NCBI GenBank assembly: GCA_052387735.1
Contig: JBQTIW010000263.1
Span: 1-30,296, forward strand
Length of the DNA: 30,296 nucleotides
Direction of reading: 5' to 3'
Origin: RBC101 sp052387735
Lineage (GTDB): Bacteria; Gemmatimonadota; Gemmatimonadetes; Gemmatimonadales; Gemmatimonadaceae
In this document: piece by piece, positions 1 through 7,709 of the stretch
Position numbering within the stretch: position 1 is the stretch's first letter
Layout: every line of letters starts with the position of its first letter
Program-made: the position numbers and the translations under genes
Notes under the pieces: model-generated
The model's input: the letters and a program-made list of their open reading frames with translations, nothing else
Told to the model about the DNA's origin: nothing
Databases searched by the model: none

Positions 1-146
1 ACTCGCTCCAACTGGTGGCTGGTGATGGTCTCGGTGCTTGGCTGTCGCCAGCTGCTGCACCCCAGACCGGCACGAGCAGGCAGTTCCAGCAGGCAGCAAC
101 CCGCAACCAGCGCTCTGACTGCTCACGTCTTTCGCAGGATGACCTC

Positions 147-611
147 ATGTCCAGAATCTTTGTGTGGCGCCGCGCCATCATCCCAGCGTCGCCGCTTACC
201 GTGTACGACATTCTCTCCGACTACCGTGGAGGACACCAGGCGATCCTCCCGCGGGAGCATTTTTCACATGTCACGGTCGAGCGCGGGGGCTTCGGCGCGG
301 GGACGCTTGTTCGTTTCCAGATGCGTGTCCTCGGCGCGACGTCGACACACCGGGTGATGCTCGCCGAACCGCAGCCCGGGCGCATGCTGACGGAAACCGA
401 TCTCGACGCGGGCGCGGTTACCACTTTCACGATCCTTCCCAAGGCTGGGGGGCGTGCAACCGAGCTCACCATCGCCACGGAGTGGGAATCCCGGGGATTG
501 CGTGGGTGGCTGGAGCAACTGCTCGCTCCACCTGTACTGCGCCGTATCTACGCCGCGGAGATGCGCAATCTCACGGACCTGGTCTCGACGCGGTTCCTTC
601 GCAGTGCCTGA
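147..611 (+). CDS. SRPBCC-family (polyketide cyclase/START-like) protein
   Basis: The 154-residue product has the length and pattern of a stand-alone SRPBCC ligand-binding domain. An N-terminal strand with aromatic and basic residues (FVWRRAIIPASPLTVYDILS) leads into the 'DYRGG' helix region. Alternating beta strands follow (VRFQMRV, TTFTILP, ELTIATEW), and a long amphipathic C-terminal helix contains RRIYAAEMRNL. Such domains bind hydrophobic small molecules, and neither ligand nor enzymatic role can be read from the sequence. I chose the ATG at 147, preceded by AGGATG, because the reading frame upstream to position 15 is not protein-like. It converges on the UbiA-family gene with a 49-nt gap. 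The adjacent prenyltransferase makes a lipid ligand imaginable, but that is only a guess. Confidence 0.75.
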   Translation: MSRIFVWRRAIIPASPLTVYDILSDYRGGHQAILPREHFSHVTVERGGFGAGTLVRFQMRVLGATSTHRVMLAEPQPGRMLTETDLDAGAVTTFTILPKAGGRATELTIATEWESRGLRGWLEQLLAPPVLRRIYAAEMRNLTDLVSTRFLRSA

Positions 612-660
612 CGAGGTCGAGCAACTGTGCGTGGCTGCTTCGCCTTTGTCGTTCGCTCGT

Positions 661-1491
661 TCAGTGCACCGTACTCGCGGCGGCTACCGCACCTGCCGCC
701 AGCACGACGCGCGTCCACTGGCGAAGCTGTTCGTCGTCGACGCGCAGACCAAACACGGCAAGTACAAGGACAGCGAGCGCAACCGCGCCCCCCAGGCGTC
801 CGACGGGGGTCGTCATTGCGGCGAGCGCCACGCCGATGCCGGCGAACATTGCTCCAATGCCCCACACCCGGGCGCGAGGTGGGCCGATCACAATCGCGAT
901 CGTGCGGAGTCCAAAGGCCTGGTCACCCGCGGCGTGATGGGCATCGAGAAACGTCTCGCGACCCACATTGAACAGCACGACGCTTGCGAGCGCGAGGACA
1001 CCGGCGCGCGTTCCCGTGACGGCGGCTCCGTACACGATAGGGAGACAGCAGCAGATGGCCGTGTACACTCCCTTGAGCGGTGCACAGGCTCGCGCGAACG
1101 CCGAATAGAGCACGCCCATGACAATTGCCACCGCAGCCAGCGCGAGCGCCAAAGGCGTGTGTGGAGCGAGGGCGAGCGCGCCCGCTCCCAACAGACCGGC
1201 GTAGACCAGTGCGCTTCGTCGTGAGACGCGACCTGCGGCGATCGCGCCGGGCGCGCCGGCGGCGCGGTCCTTCTCGATATCGTAGATGTCGTTCGTCACC
1301 ATGCAGACCATCGCACCAAGCATGGCGACGCCACCGCACTGCAGGACGAGCGCTGACGTCGCTCCGCCAAAGCGCGCCGCGGCAGCCGCGGCGACACCCG
1401 CCGACGCGGCAACGCCGGGCCGGCCAGTCATGAGGAGCTCCGCCAGTCCCGGTGGCTGCTCCAGACGCTGAGTCGAGCGTTCGAGCTGCAC
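661..1491 (-). CDS. UbiA-family prenyltransferase (integral membrane)
   Basis: This 276-residue, very hydrophobic protein has many predicted membrane helices, as expected for UbiA enzymes, which transfer prenyl groups from isoprenoid diphosphates to an acceptor in the membrane. The first Asp-rich motif is NDIYDIEKD, which binds Mg2+-diphosphate. The second region is GRETFLDAHHAAGDQAFGLR, matching the family's conserved second Asp site followed by the GD..G..T pattern. The acceptor (quinone ring, sugar phosphate, glycerol phosphate, tetrapyrrole) cannot be decided, so no symbol is given. The start is a GTG that directly abuts the TAG of the upstream small membrane gene (0-nt gap), so the two are probably translationally coupled. 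Confidence 0.85.
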   Translation of the reverse strand: MQLERSTQRLEQPPGLAELLMTGRPGVAASAGVAAAAAARFGGATSALVLQCGGVAMLGAMVCMVTNDIYDIEKDRAAGAPGAIAAGRVSRRSALVYAGLLGAGALALAPHTPLALALAAVAIVMGVLYSAFARACAPLKGVYTAICCCLPIVYGAAVTGTRAGVLALASVVLFNVGRETFLDAHHAAGDQAFGLRTIAIVIGPPRARVWGIGAMFAGIGVALAAMTTPVGRLGGAVALAVLVLAVFGLRVDDEQLRQWTRVVLAAGAVAAASTVH

Positions 1492-1749
1492 CTACGTGTT
1501 CGTCGCCCCGTGTTCCTTCACGTACGCGAGGAGCTGGCGGGCAAACGCGTAGTGCGCGCCGATCAATGCCGCGACGATCACACCCGCGATGATTCGCGTG
1601 AGCAAAGCATGTTCGACGTCCATGCCGCCACCAAGAGCCGGGCGCGAAATGCTGACGAAGAGGACAAACAGCGCAAAGCTACCGGCACACACACCAAGGG
1701 CCCCGAGGGCGGCGAGCCGGCCATGGGTCTTCATCGTCGGCATTTGCAT
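1492..1749 (-). CDS. small two-helix membrane protein, unknown function
   Basis: The 85-residue product has two clear hydrophobic segments (GALGVCAGSFALFVLFVSI near residues 15-35 and IIAGVIVAALIGAHYAF near 55-72) and short charged ends. I do not recognise the family. Its stop codon touches the GTG start of the UbiA-family gene, which argues that it is real and co-translated with it. Three in-frame ATGs lie close together (1749, 1743, 1734). I chose the first, but none has a good Shine-Dalgarno sequence. The reading frame stays open to 1929, but that extension runs through the intergenic repeat and is not protein-like. Confidence 0.6.
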   Translation of the reverse strand: MQMPTMKTHGRLAALGALGVCAGSFALFVLFVSISRPALGGGMDVEHALLTRIIAGVIVAALIGAHYAFARQLLAYVKEHGATNT

Positions 1750-1752
1750 GGA

Positions 1753-1822
1753 GACGGGAGACGGGAGATGGGAGATAATAACAGCTCGGAGATCGAGTGA
1801 CGCCAGCGTTGCGTCTCCCGTC
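1753..1822. repeat. intergenic inverted repeat GACGGGAGAC / GTCTCCCGTC
   Basis: The arms are 1753-1762 and 1813-1822, a perfect 10-bp match with a loop of about 50 nt. The left side is part of a degenerate tandem of GGGAGAC units. It lies downstream of the phosphorylase gene and directly before the small membrane gene on the minus strand. It may slow or end transcription coming from the phosphorylase. It belongs to the family of G-rich/C-rich intergenic hairpins seen through the window. Confidence 0.6.
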
Positions 1823-1915
1823 GCGTGGGCGGTGGCGGTATCATAGTGCGAACAGATCACCCGATGCTGCTGTCGATCGCTGCCCGTCTGCCCATCCGCC
1901 TTTCGCCCGTCCGTA

Positions 1916-3301
1916 CTACTGCTCCCCAAACCCCCGATACACGGGATACTCCGCGGTACGCACCCAGGGCTCGGACTCGTACTGCGCCACCCCTTCCCTG
2001 GTGATGCGATGCGAGACGAGGGGGAGTGGGGGGTCGGCTTCGTCGGCTATCGTGATGGCCTCGCTCAGCGCCGCCATCCCTGCGGCAACCCCGGCATCGT
2101 CGCGCGCGAAAATCGAGGCGAGGGGTTCGCCGACCTGGACCACGTCCCCCGGGCGGGCGCGGATCACGAAACCGACGCTCGGATCGATGCGGTCGTCGAT
2201 GCGGCGGCGACCGCCGCCTAACGCGGCGACGCCGCGGCCCACGGCGCGGGGTTCGACACGGGCGATCACACCGGGACGCGGTGACGAGTAGAACTCCACC
2301 ACCCGCGCCTGCGGCAGACGGGACGGATCCTCGATCACCGCGGGGTCGCCTCCCTGCGCCTCGATGATCCGGCCAAAGCGTTCCAACGCCTTCCCCGACG
2401 AGATGCTCACTTCCATTCGACGCCGGGCGTCATCCACCGACTTCGCGACGCCGCCCAGCATCAGCATCTCCGCGCCTAACGTGTATGTGACCTCCATCAC
2501 ATCGGGGGGGCCCTCGCCATGGAGCGCGTGAATCGCCTCCTCCACCTCCAGCGCATTCCCGCAGGCGCGGCCGAGGGGGCGGTCCATGGCGGTCATCAGC
2601 CCGACCACCGGGCACCCGTGCGCCTCACCAAGCTCGATCATCAGCTGCGCCAATTCCACGCCACGCTCAAACTCGGGAAGGAAGGCTCCCGATCCCCGCT
2701 TGATGTCGAGCACAAGGCCGGTCAGCCCCTCCGCGAGCTTCTTGCTCATGATCGACGCAGCGATCAGCGGAATCGACTCCACCGTGCACGTCATGTCGCG
2801 CAGGGCGTACAGCTTACGATCGATCGGCGCGATCTCGACGCTCTGCCCGAGGAGCGCGCAGCCCAGCATTTCCACCTGACGTTTCGCCGCGGCGAGCGAC
2901 AGGTCGGTTCGGAATCCGGGGATCGACTCCAGCTTGTCGAGCGTACCACCCGTGTGACCGAGCCCGCGGCCGGACATCATCGGCACCGCCACGCCGAGCG
3001 ACGCAATGAGCGGGGCGAGCAACAGAGAGATCTTGTCACCGACCCCACCCGTCGAGTGCTTATCGATACATCCCATCCCGAGGCCGGAAAAATCGAGCCT
3101 GTCACCACTATTCAGCATGGCTTGCATCAGCGCCGCCGCCTCGTCGCGGTCCAGCCCGCGGAAGTAGACGGCCATCAGAAACGCCGCCATCTGGTACTCG
3201 GGAACCTCGCCGTCACCGTAGGCCTTGGCGAGGGCATCCCACTCGGCAGGCACGAGACGCCCACCATCCCGTTTTCGCTCGATGAGGCGACTAGCGAGCA
3301 T
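1916..3301 (-). CDS. deoA: thymidine / pyrimidine-nucleoside phosphorylase
   Basis: The enzyme cleaves thymidine or uridine with phosphate to the free base and (deoxy)ribose-1-phosphate, in cytoplasmic nucleoside salvage. The 461-residue product carries the family signature intact: KHSTGGVGDK at residues 81-90 (phosphate binding), then SGRGLGHTGGTLDKLESIPG, then a C-terminal alpha/beta domain (GVIARVEP through EPLASIFA) typical of the family. The N-terminus RLIERKRDGG matches the usual start of the family, so I placed the start at ATG 3301; the open frame continues upstream without resemblance. E. coli DeoA and Bacillus Pdp cannot be told apart reliably from sequence alone. The gene is divergent from the TPR gene, leaving 94 nt for two promoters. 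Confidence 0.93.
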   Translation of the reverse strand: MLASRLIERKRDGGRLVPAEWDALAKAYGDGEVPEYQMAAFLMAVYFRGLDRDEAAALMQAMLNSGDRLDFSGLGMGCIDKHSTGGVGDKISLLLAPLIASLGVAVPMMSGRGLGHTGGTLDKLESIPGFRTDLSLAAAKRQVEMLGCALLGQSVEIAPIDRKLYALRDMTCTVESIPLIAASIMSKKLAEGLTGLVLDIKRGSGAFLPEFERGVELAQLMIELGEAHGCPVVGLMTAMDRPLGRACGNALEVEEAIHALHGEGPPDVMEVTYTLGAEMLMLGGVAKSVDDARRRMEVSISSGKALERFGRIIEAQGGDPAVIEDPSRLPQARVVEFYSSPRPGVIARVEPRAVGRGVAALGGGRRRIDDRIDPSVGFVIRARPGDVVQVGEPLASIFARDDAGVAAGMAALSEAITIADEADPPLPLVSHRITREGVAQYESEPWVRTAEYPVYRGFGEQ

Positions 3302-3395
3302 CAGGGGATCCAACGGGGTATACTGAGGAACCCCCACGACATACGGTGGTGCGGCCGACTTGCTCCCGGCCAACCAATACCCATGGGGATTTGCG

Positions 3396-4169
3396 ATGAT
3401 CACAAAGCGTACGAGATCTCTTGTGTTGGTGATGGCCGCGATTTTCGCACCTGGCGCGGCGTTTGGCCAGAGCGCGGCGGAGCACATTGCGCTGGGCGAC
3501 AGGGAACATGACGCTTTCCACCCGGCGGAGGCGTTGGCGCACTACGAGGCGGCGGTCGCGCTGGACAGCACGAACGCTGAGGCGCTGGGCAAGGCGTCGC
3601 GATCGATTGTCGATGTCGGTGAACAGGAAAAGGACGCGGCCAAACGCAAGGAACTGTTCAAGAAAGGCGAGGGTTACGCCCGGCGCGCCGTTGCGGTGAA
3701 TCCGCGCGACGCAGAGAACCAGTTTCATCTGGCGCGCGCGCTCGGCCGCACAGCACTGAGCGTCGGCGTGCGGGAGCGCGTACGGTATGCCACCGAGATC
3801 CGAGCTGTGGCCCTCGAAGCACTGCAGCTGGACCCCGACCATCCTGGGGCCCTGCACGTGCTGGGTGTCTGGAATGCCGAAGTGATGCGGCTGAACGGCC
3901 TGGAGCGGTTTTTTGCGAAGAACGTGTTAGGCGGCCGTGTGTTCAGTCAGGCCAGTTGGAAGGACGCCGTGTCGAACATGGAGAAGGCCGTGGCCGTCGA
4001 CCCGGACCGATTGACCCACCGTCTCGACCTGGCAAGGATCTACCTCGACGTGAAAGAAAAGGACAAGGCAAGGGAACAGCTGCAGCTGGTCATCGACAGC
4101 AGACAGATCGACTACAACGATCCGCTCTACAAGAAGGAAGCTGCAGAGCTCCTGAGGAAGATGAAGTGA
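3396..4169 (+). CDS. exported TPR-repeat protein
   Basis: The 257-residue product begins with a signal peptide (basic MITKRTR, hydrophobic LVLVMAAIFA, likely cleavage after AAFG), so it should be periplasmic. The mature part consists of helical repeats of TPR type: HPAEALAHYEAAVALDSTNA near residues 45-64, EGYARRAVAVNPRDAENQFH, AVALEALQLDPDHPGALHVL and AVSNMEKAVAVDPDRLTHRL. The layout resembles bacterial relatives of the 'regulator of microtubule dynamics' TPR family, which has no fixed bacterial function. The start at 3396 has GGGGAT just upstream; the earlier in-frame ATG at 3360 would spoil the signal peptide. A TATACT element lies at 3318-3323 in the divergent spacer, but I could not pair it with a convincing -35. 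Confidence 0.8.
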   Translation: MITKRTRSLVLVMAAIFAPGAAFGQSAAEHIALGDREHDAFHPAEALAHYEAAVALDSTNAEALGKASRSIVDVGEQEKDAAKRKELFKKGEGYARRAVAVNPRDAENQFHLARALGRTALSVGVRERVRYATEIRAVALEALQLDPDHPGALHVLGVWNAEVMRLNGLERFFAKNVLGGRVFSQASWKDAVSNMEKAVAVDPDRLTHRLDLARIYLDVKEKDKAREQLQLVIDSRQIDYNDPLYKKEAAELLRKMK

Positions 4170-4207
4170 GGGGGGATTGCGAGTGGTGGTGGGTGGTGGG
4201 TGGGGGG
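4170..4207 (+). other. G-rich tract, possible G-quadruplex
   Basis: Directly after the TPR stop codon the plus strand reads six Gs (4170-4175), then GG pairs, then GGG (4191-4193), GGG (4198-4200) and six Gs (4202-4207). Four G-runs of at least three with short spacers could fold into an intramolecular quadruplex in DNA or RNA. It lies 31 nt before the response-regulator start and just upstream of its strong ribosome-binding site, so it would be in that gene's leader if transcription enters from upstream. Confidence 0.4.
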
Positions 4208-4224
4208 CAGGTCGTGTGCTACCG

Positions 4225-4233
4225 AAAGGAGGG
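4225..4233 (+). promoter_or_regulatory. strong Shine-Dalgarno of the response regulator
   Basis: AAAGGAGGG lies 5 nt before the ATG at 4239. It is the best ribosome-binding site in the window and fixes the start of the receiver protein. Confidence 0.85.
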
Positions 4234-4238
4234 CTGTG

Positions 4239-4619
4239 ATGATCAGGTCCGATCAACGGATCGTACTCCTGGTTGAGGACAACGAAGACAACCGCATCGT
4301 CTATTCCACGATCCTGCGGCATCACGGCTATCGCACGGTCGAAGCGGTGGATGGCGAGGAGGGAATCGCGAAGGCAACGGAGCTACGGCCGGATCTCGTG
4401 ATCCTCGACATCTCACTGCCCCGTATCGACGGCTGGGGAGTCGCGCAGCAATTGCGCGCCGCTCCCGAGACCGCGCACGTGCCAATGCTGGCCCTCACCG
4501 CCCACGCATCGCCGGGCGACAGGGACCGCGCACGACGAGAGGGTTTCGATGGGTACCTGGCCAAGCCATGTGATCCGGCGGCGGTGCTGGCAGAGGTGAG
4601 GCGCCTCCTCGGCGGGTAG
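4239..4619 (+). CDS. single-domain response regulator (CheY-like receiver)
   Basis: The 126-residue product is a receiver domain with no output domain. All conserved residues are present: acidic pocket E13-D14 in LLVEDNEDN, phospho-acceptor D57 in LVILDISLP, T87 in LALTAHA, and K109 in YLAKPCD. It should be phosphorylated by a histidine kinase and act by protein contact; proteins of this length often relay signals within hybrid kinase pathways. No kinase is in the window. The next gene, 61 nt downstream, encodes a GAF protein, so a shared signalling role is possible. The start is supported by the Shine-Dalgarno sequence at 4225. Confidence 0.92.
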   Translation: MIRSDQRIVLLVEDNEDNRIVYSTILRHHGYRTVEAVDGEEGIAKATELRPDLVILDISLPRIDGWGVAQQLRAAPETAHVPMLALTAHASPGDRDRARREGFDGYLAKPCDPAAVLAEVRRLLGG

Positions 4620-4636
4620 CGCGGACTGAAAAGTCG

Positions 4637-4672
4637 GTAGTGGTACCGGGTAGTGGGCAGACACTACTACCC
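4637..4672. repeat. nested inverted repeat between receiver and GAF genes
   Basis: GGGTAGT (4648-4654) pairs with ACTACCC (4666-4672), and GTAGTG (4637-4642) can alternatively pair with CACTAC (4662-4667). The spacer is built of GGTAG/GGGTAG units. A weak terminator or attenuator between the two genes is possible, but no T-tract follows. Confidence 0.45.
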
Positions 4673-4680
4673 ACTCGAGA

Positions 4681-5553
4681 GTGACCCCCCTCACACTCCC
4701 CCCGATTACCCTCCGGGCCTCAGTCGCGTCTATAGAGACTGTGACCACACCCAACCTCGCGTTCCGTCCGCTCGCCACCTCCAGCGCGGATGCCGACACC
4801 ATCCACGACCTCCGCCGACGTGTCGATGACCTGACGCGGGAACGCGATCAGCTCCTCATCGTCGTCGATCTCCTGCAGGAGCTCTCGGCCGCGGGAAATG
4901 TCGCTGACGTGTTGCAGCGGATGGCGCGACGGTTAGGCGAGATCTTTGGACTCGATCGTTCGTCGGTGTACCTCGCGGGCGAGGGACATCACGAAGTCCG
5001 CCTCGTCGCGACGTTCGAGGACCCATCGCTCCGCAACCTGGTGGTCGACCTGACCCGCTATCCCGAGCTCGAGCGCGCTTTCGCCTCGGGTCAGACCGTA
5101 TTGATTCCCGATGCGATGAATGAGCCGATGCTCGCTGCCGTTCGGCACACCCTCGAGGCGCGTCGCGTCAGCTCGATCGTGGTCGTACCGATTCAGTGGC
5201 GGCAGACGGTGATTGGGGCAATCTTCTTGCGCTCCGACCGCGGGAGTGTGCCTTTCGGCGAGCGGGACATCCGCTTCTGTGAAGTGATCGCCGGCCTCGC
5301 CGGCCGTGCCCTTCGCAATGCGCATCAAGCCGAGTCGCGCGAGCGGCCATCGGACGAAAAGGAAGCACGGCTCCGTCGCGCCGATCGCGAGCGGATTGCC
5401 TTCGTGGCGTTCATGCGACGCATGCTCGGCCGGTATGCGAACTCCGAGGACCAGCTGTGGGCGGAGACGCTGCTCCCGCGCGAGTCCGATGAGGAGCTGG
5501 ACCGGCTGGTATCGGTCGCAATGCGGGTGTTGGCGGAAGAGGCCAAGGGCTAG
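4681..5553 (+). CDS. GAF-domain sensor protein with N-terminal coiled coil
   Basis: The product (290 residues from the first GTG) has a short low-complexity N-terminus and then a charged coiled-coil helix (TIHDLRRRVDDLTRERDQLL, about residues 40-59). A GAF domain follows, from about residue 65 to 220 (RRLGEIFGLDRSSVYLAGEG, VVVPIQWRQTVIGAIFL, DIRFCEVIAGLAGRAL). A charged helical tail ends the protein. No kinase, cyclase or DNA-binding domain follows, so it is a stand-alone ligand sensor or scaffold. The GTG at 4681 and the GTG at 4741 are both possible starts; neither has a good ribosome-binding site, and the GAF domain is unaffected. It lies between the receiver gene and ligA on the same strand. 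Confidence 0.82.
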   Translation: MTPLTLPPITLRASVASIETVTTPNLAFRPLATSSADADTIHDLRRRVDDLTRERDQLLIVVDLLQELSAAGNVADVLQRMARRLGEIFGLDRSSVYLAGEGHHEVRLVATFEDPSLRNLVVDLTRYPELERAFASGQTVLIPDAMNEPMLAAVRHTLEARRVSSIVVVPIQWRQTVIGAIFLRSDRGSVPFGERDIRFCEVIAGLAGRALRNAHQAESRERPSDEKEARLRRADRERIAFVAFMRRMLGRYANSEDQLWAETLLPRESDEELDRLVSVAMRVLAEEAKG

Positions 5554-5653
5554 GAGAGACGGGCGACCGGACACGGGAACGCGGCGAGTGCACTTCGCGA
5601 GGCGTAACGCCAGGACTCCTCTGGGAAAGGCAAGGCAGGCAGCGGTAGTTTTC

Positions 5654-5681
5654 CTCCCGTCTCCCGTCTCCCGTCTCCCGT
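5654..5681. repeat. four perfect tandem copies of CTCCCGT before ligA
   Basis: The 7-bp unit CTCCCGT is repeated four times without mismatch and ends 1 nt before the TTG start of ligA, leaving no Shine-Dalgarno sequence. A complementary GAGACGGG lies at 5556-5563 right after the GAF stop, so the 129-nt spacer can fold back on itself. Copy-number slippage here would move the ligA leader but not the reading frame. Confidence 0.8.
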
Positions 5682-5682
5682 C

Positions 5683-7698
5683 TTGACAGATCCCTCCACG
5701 CGCGCCGCAGCGCTGCGAGCAGAGCTCGACCGCGCCTCACACGAGTACTACATCCTCGACCGGCCGTCGATCGCCGACGCCGAGTATGACCGGTTGTTCC
5801 GGGAGCTCCAGGCGCTCGAACAGGAGCATCCCGAGCTCCGCGCGCCGGATTCTCCGACGCTGCGCGTGGGAACGGCGCCGGTATCGACACTGCCCAAGCA
5901 CACACACCGCGCGCCGATGCTCTCGTTAGGTAATGCGTTCGACGACGACGAGCTGCGCGCCTGGGAGGAGCGGCTCGTCCGGCTCGCCGGGGATGACGTG
6001 CGCCGCGTCGGCTATTCGGCCGAGCTCAAGATCGATGGTGCCGCTGTTTCGCTGCTCTACGACAAAGGTGTCCTCACCGTCGGAGCAACGCGCGGGAACG
6101 GATTCATCGGGGAGGATGTGACGGCGAACATCCGCACCGTCCGCGACGTGCCGCTGCGACTGCGGGGCGACGACCTGCCGGCCCGTCTGGAGATCCGGGG
6201 CGAGATCTACTATCCGTTCGACCTGTTCGAACGCATGAACGAGGAGCGGATTCGCTCGGGGGAGCCCGTGTTCGCCAATCCACGCAACGCGGCCGCGGGG
6301 GCGCTGCGCCAGCTGGATCCCGGCATGACCGCGCAGCGCCCGCTGCGGTTCTTCGCCTACTCGATAGTCACCGCTGCCGGCGACCGGCTGCACCTCACGC
6401 GACAAACGGAGGTCCTCGACACGCTGGCCCGGTGGGGGGCGCCCGTCGCGCCCAATCGCCTCAAATGCGGCACCCTCGAGGAGGTGATCGCCTGGGCGTA
6501 CCGTATCGAGCACGAGGTGCGAGGCACGCTGAACTTCGCGATCGACGGTGGTGTGGTGAAAGTAGACTCGCTCGCACTCCAGCAGGACCTGGGCGTTGTG
6601 GGCGGAAGGGAACCCCGGTGGGCGATCGCGCGAAAGTTCGCCCCGGACATTGCCGAGACGAAACTCCTCGACATTCGCGTCAACGTGGGACGCACCGGCG
6701 CGCTGAATCCGTATGCCGTGCTCGAACCGGTGGCAATCGGGGGCACGACCGTCACCTACGCCACGCTGCATAACGAGGACCTGATCCTCGCCAAGGACCT
6801 GCGCGTGGGCGATGTCGTTCAGGTCAAGCGGGCCGGCGAGGTAATCCCGCAGATCATCGGACCCATTCCGGAGCGGCGGACGGGTTCCGAATACGTGTGG
6901 CGGATGCCGGCGGTCTGTCCGGTCTGTCAGACGACGCGCGTACGCGACGAGGACGAAGTCGCCTATTACTGCCCGAACGTCAGCTGCCCGGGGCGCCGGC
7001 TGGAGGGCCTCGTCCATTTCGCCTCACGAGGGGCAATGGACATCCGTGGCCTCTCGTACGCGCGGATCGAACAGCTGGTGGACGCCGGCTTGGTCCGCGA
7101 CGCAAGCGACCTCTATCGGCTGAGTGCCGACGCCTTGATTCAGCTGGAGCGGTTCGCCAACCGGAGCGCCGAGCAGCTCGTGGAGGCGATCGAGGCAAGC
7201 AAGTCGCAACCGCTCTCGCGACTGCTTTTTGGCCTGGGAATCCGACATGTTGGAGCGGGGGCGGCCGAGCTGCTCGCCCGGCACTTTGGCACGATGGACG
7301 CCCTCATCGCGGCCGGGGAATCAGAGATTGCCTCGGTCCATGGGATCGGCGAGATCATCGCCGTGTCCGTCGCTGGTTACTTCGCGGATGAGGCCGCTCG
7401 CTCACTGATCGAGCGGCTCCGTGTGAGCGGGCTCACACTCTCGGAGCCAAAGCCTGTTAGTGTGACCGGTGCCCTCAAAGGGCTCACAGTCGTCATCACT
7501 GGAACGCTTGCCTCTCTCAGCCGGCAGGAGGCTGAACACCTGCTGGAGTCGGCAGGTGCGCGCGTGAGTGACAGCGTATCCAAGAAGACCAGCTTTCTCG
7601 TGGCCGGTGAGGCCGCGGGGAGCAAACTCGAGAAGGCCAAAGCGCTTGGCGTCGAGGTGATCGACGAAGCCGAGTTGCTGCGGCGCACAGGACACTGA
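5683..7698 (+). CDS. ligA: NAD-dependent DNA ligase LigA
   Basis: This essential enzyme seals nicks in DNA using NAD+. The 671-residue length is normal for the family. Domains in order: Ia region with SHEYYILD and DAEYDRLFREL (NMN binding); adenylation domain with lysine K116 in ELKIDG; OB fold with GDVVQVKRAGEVIPQI; zinc finger C412-C415-C430-C435; helix-hairpin-helix repeats (GLGIRHVGAGAAELLARHFG, VHGIGEIIAVSV); C-terminal BRCT domain from about residue 595 (LKGLTVVITGTLASLSRQEA). The start is a TTG at 5683. It matches the length of other LigA N-termini, and no other start codon lies near the conserved region. The V4R gene follows after 11 nt and is probably co-transcribed. Confidence 0.97.
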   Translation: MTDPSTRAAALRAELDRASHEYYILDRPSIADAEYDRLFRELQALEQEHPELRAPDSPTLRVGTAPVSTLPKHTHRAPMLSLGNAFDDDELRAWEERLVRLAGDDVRRVGYSAELKIDGAAVSLLYDKGVLTVGATRGNGFIGEDVTANIRTVRDVPLRLRGDDLPARLEIRGEIYYPFDLFERMNEERIRSGEPVFANPRNAAAGALRQLDPGMTAQRPLRFFAYSIVTAAGDRLHLTRQTEVLDTLARWGAPVAPNRLKCGTLEEVIAWAYRIEHEVRGTLNFAIDGGVVKVDSLALQQDLGVVGGREPRWAIARKFAPDIAETKLLDIRVNVGRTGALNPYAVLEPVAIGGTTVTYATLHNEDLILAKDLRVGDVVQVKRAGEVIPQIIGPIPERRTGSEYVWRMPAVCPVCQTTRVRDEDEVAYYCPNVSCPGRRLEGLVHFASRGAMDIRGLSYARIEQLVDAGLVRDASDLYRLSADALIQLERFANRSAEQLVEAIEASKSQPLSRLLFGLGIRHVGAGAAELLARHFGTMDALIAAGESEIASVHGIGEIIAVSVAGYFADEAARSLIERLRVSGLTLSEPKPVSVTGALKGLTVVITGTLASLSRQEAEHLLESAGARVSDSVSKKTSFLVAGEAAGSKLEKAKALGVEVIDEAELLRRTGH

Positions 7699-7709
7699 AC
7701 GGACTCGTT

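Noticed and set aside
1..146. N-terminal extension of the SRPBCC gene back to position 15
   Set aside because: The extra 44 residues are Gln/Arg/Ser-rich and unlike the family; ATG 147 has a plausible ribosome-binding site.
2519..3511. A 330-codon plus-strand frame across deoA and the TPR start
   Set aside because: It overlaps two well-supported genes and lacks any family resemblance.
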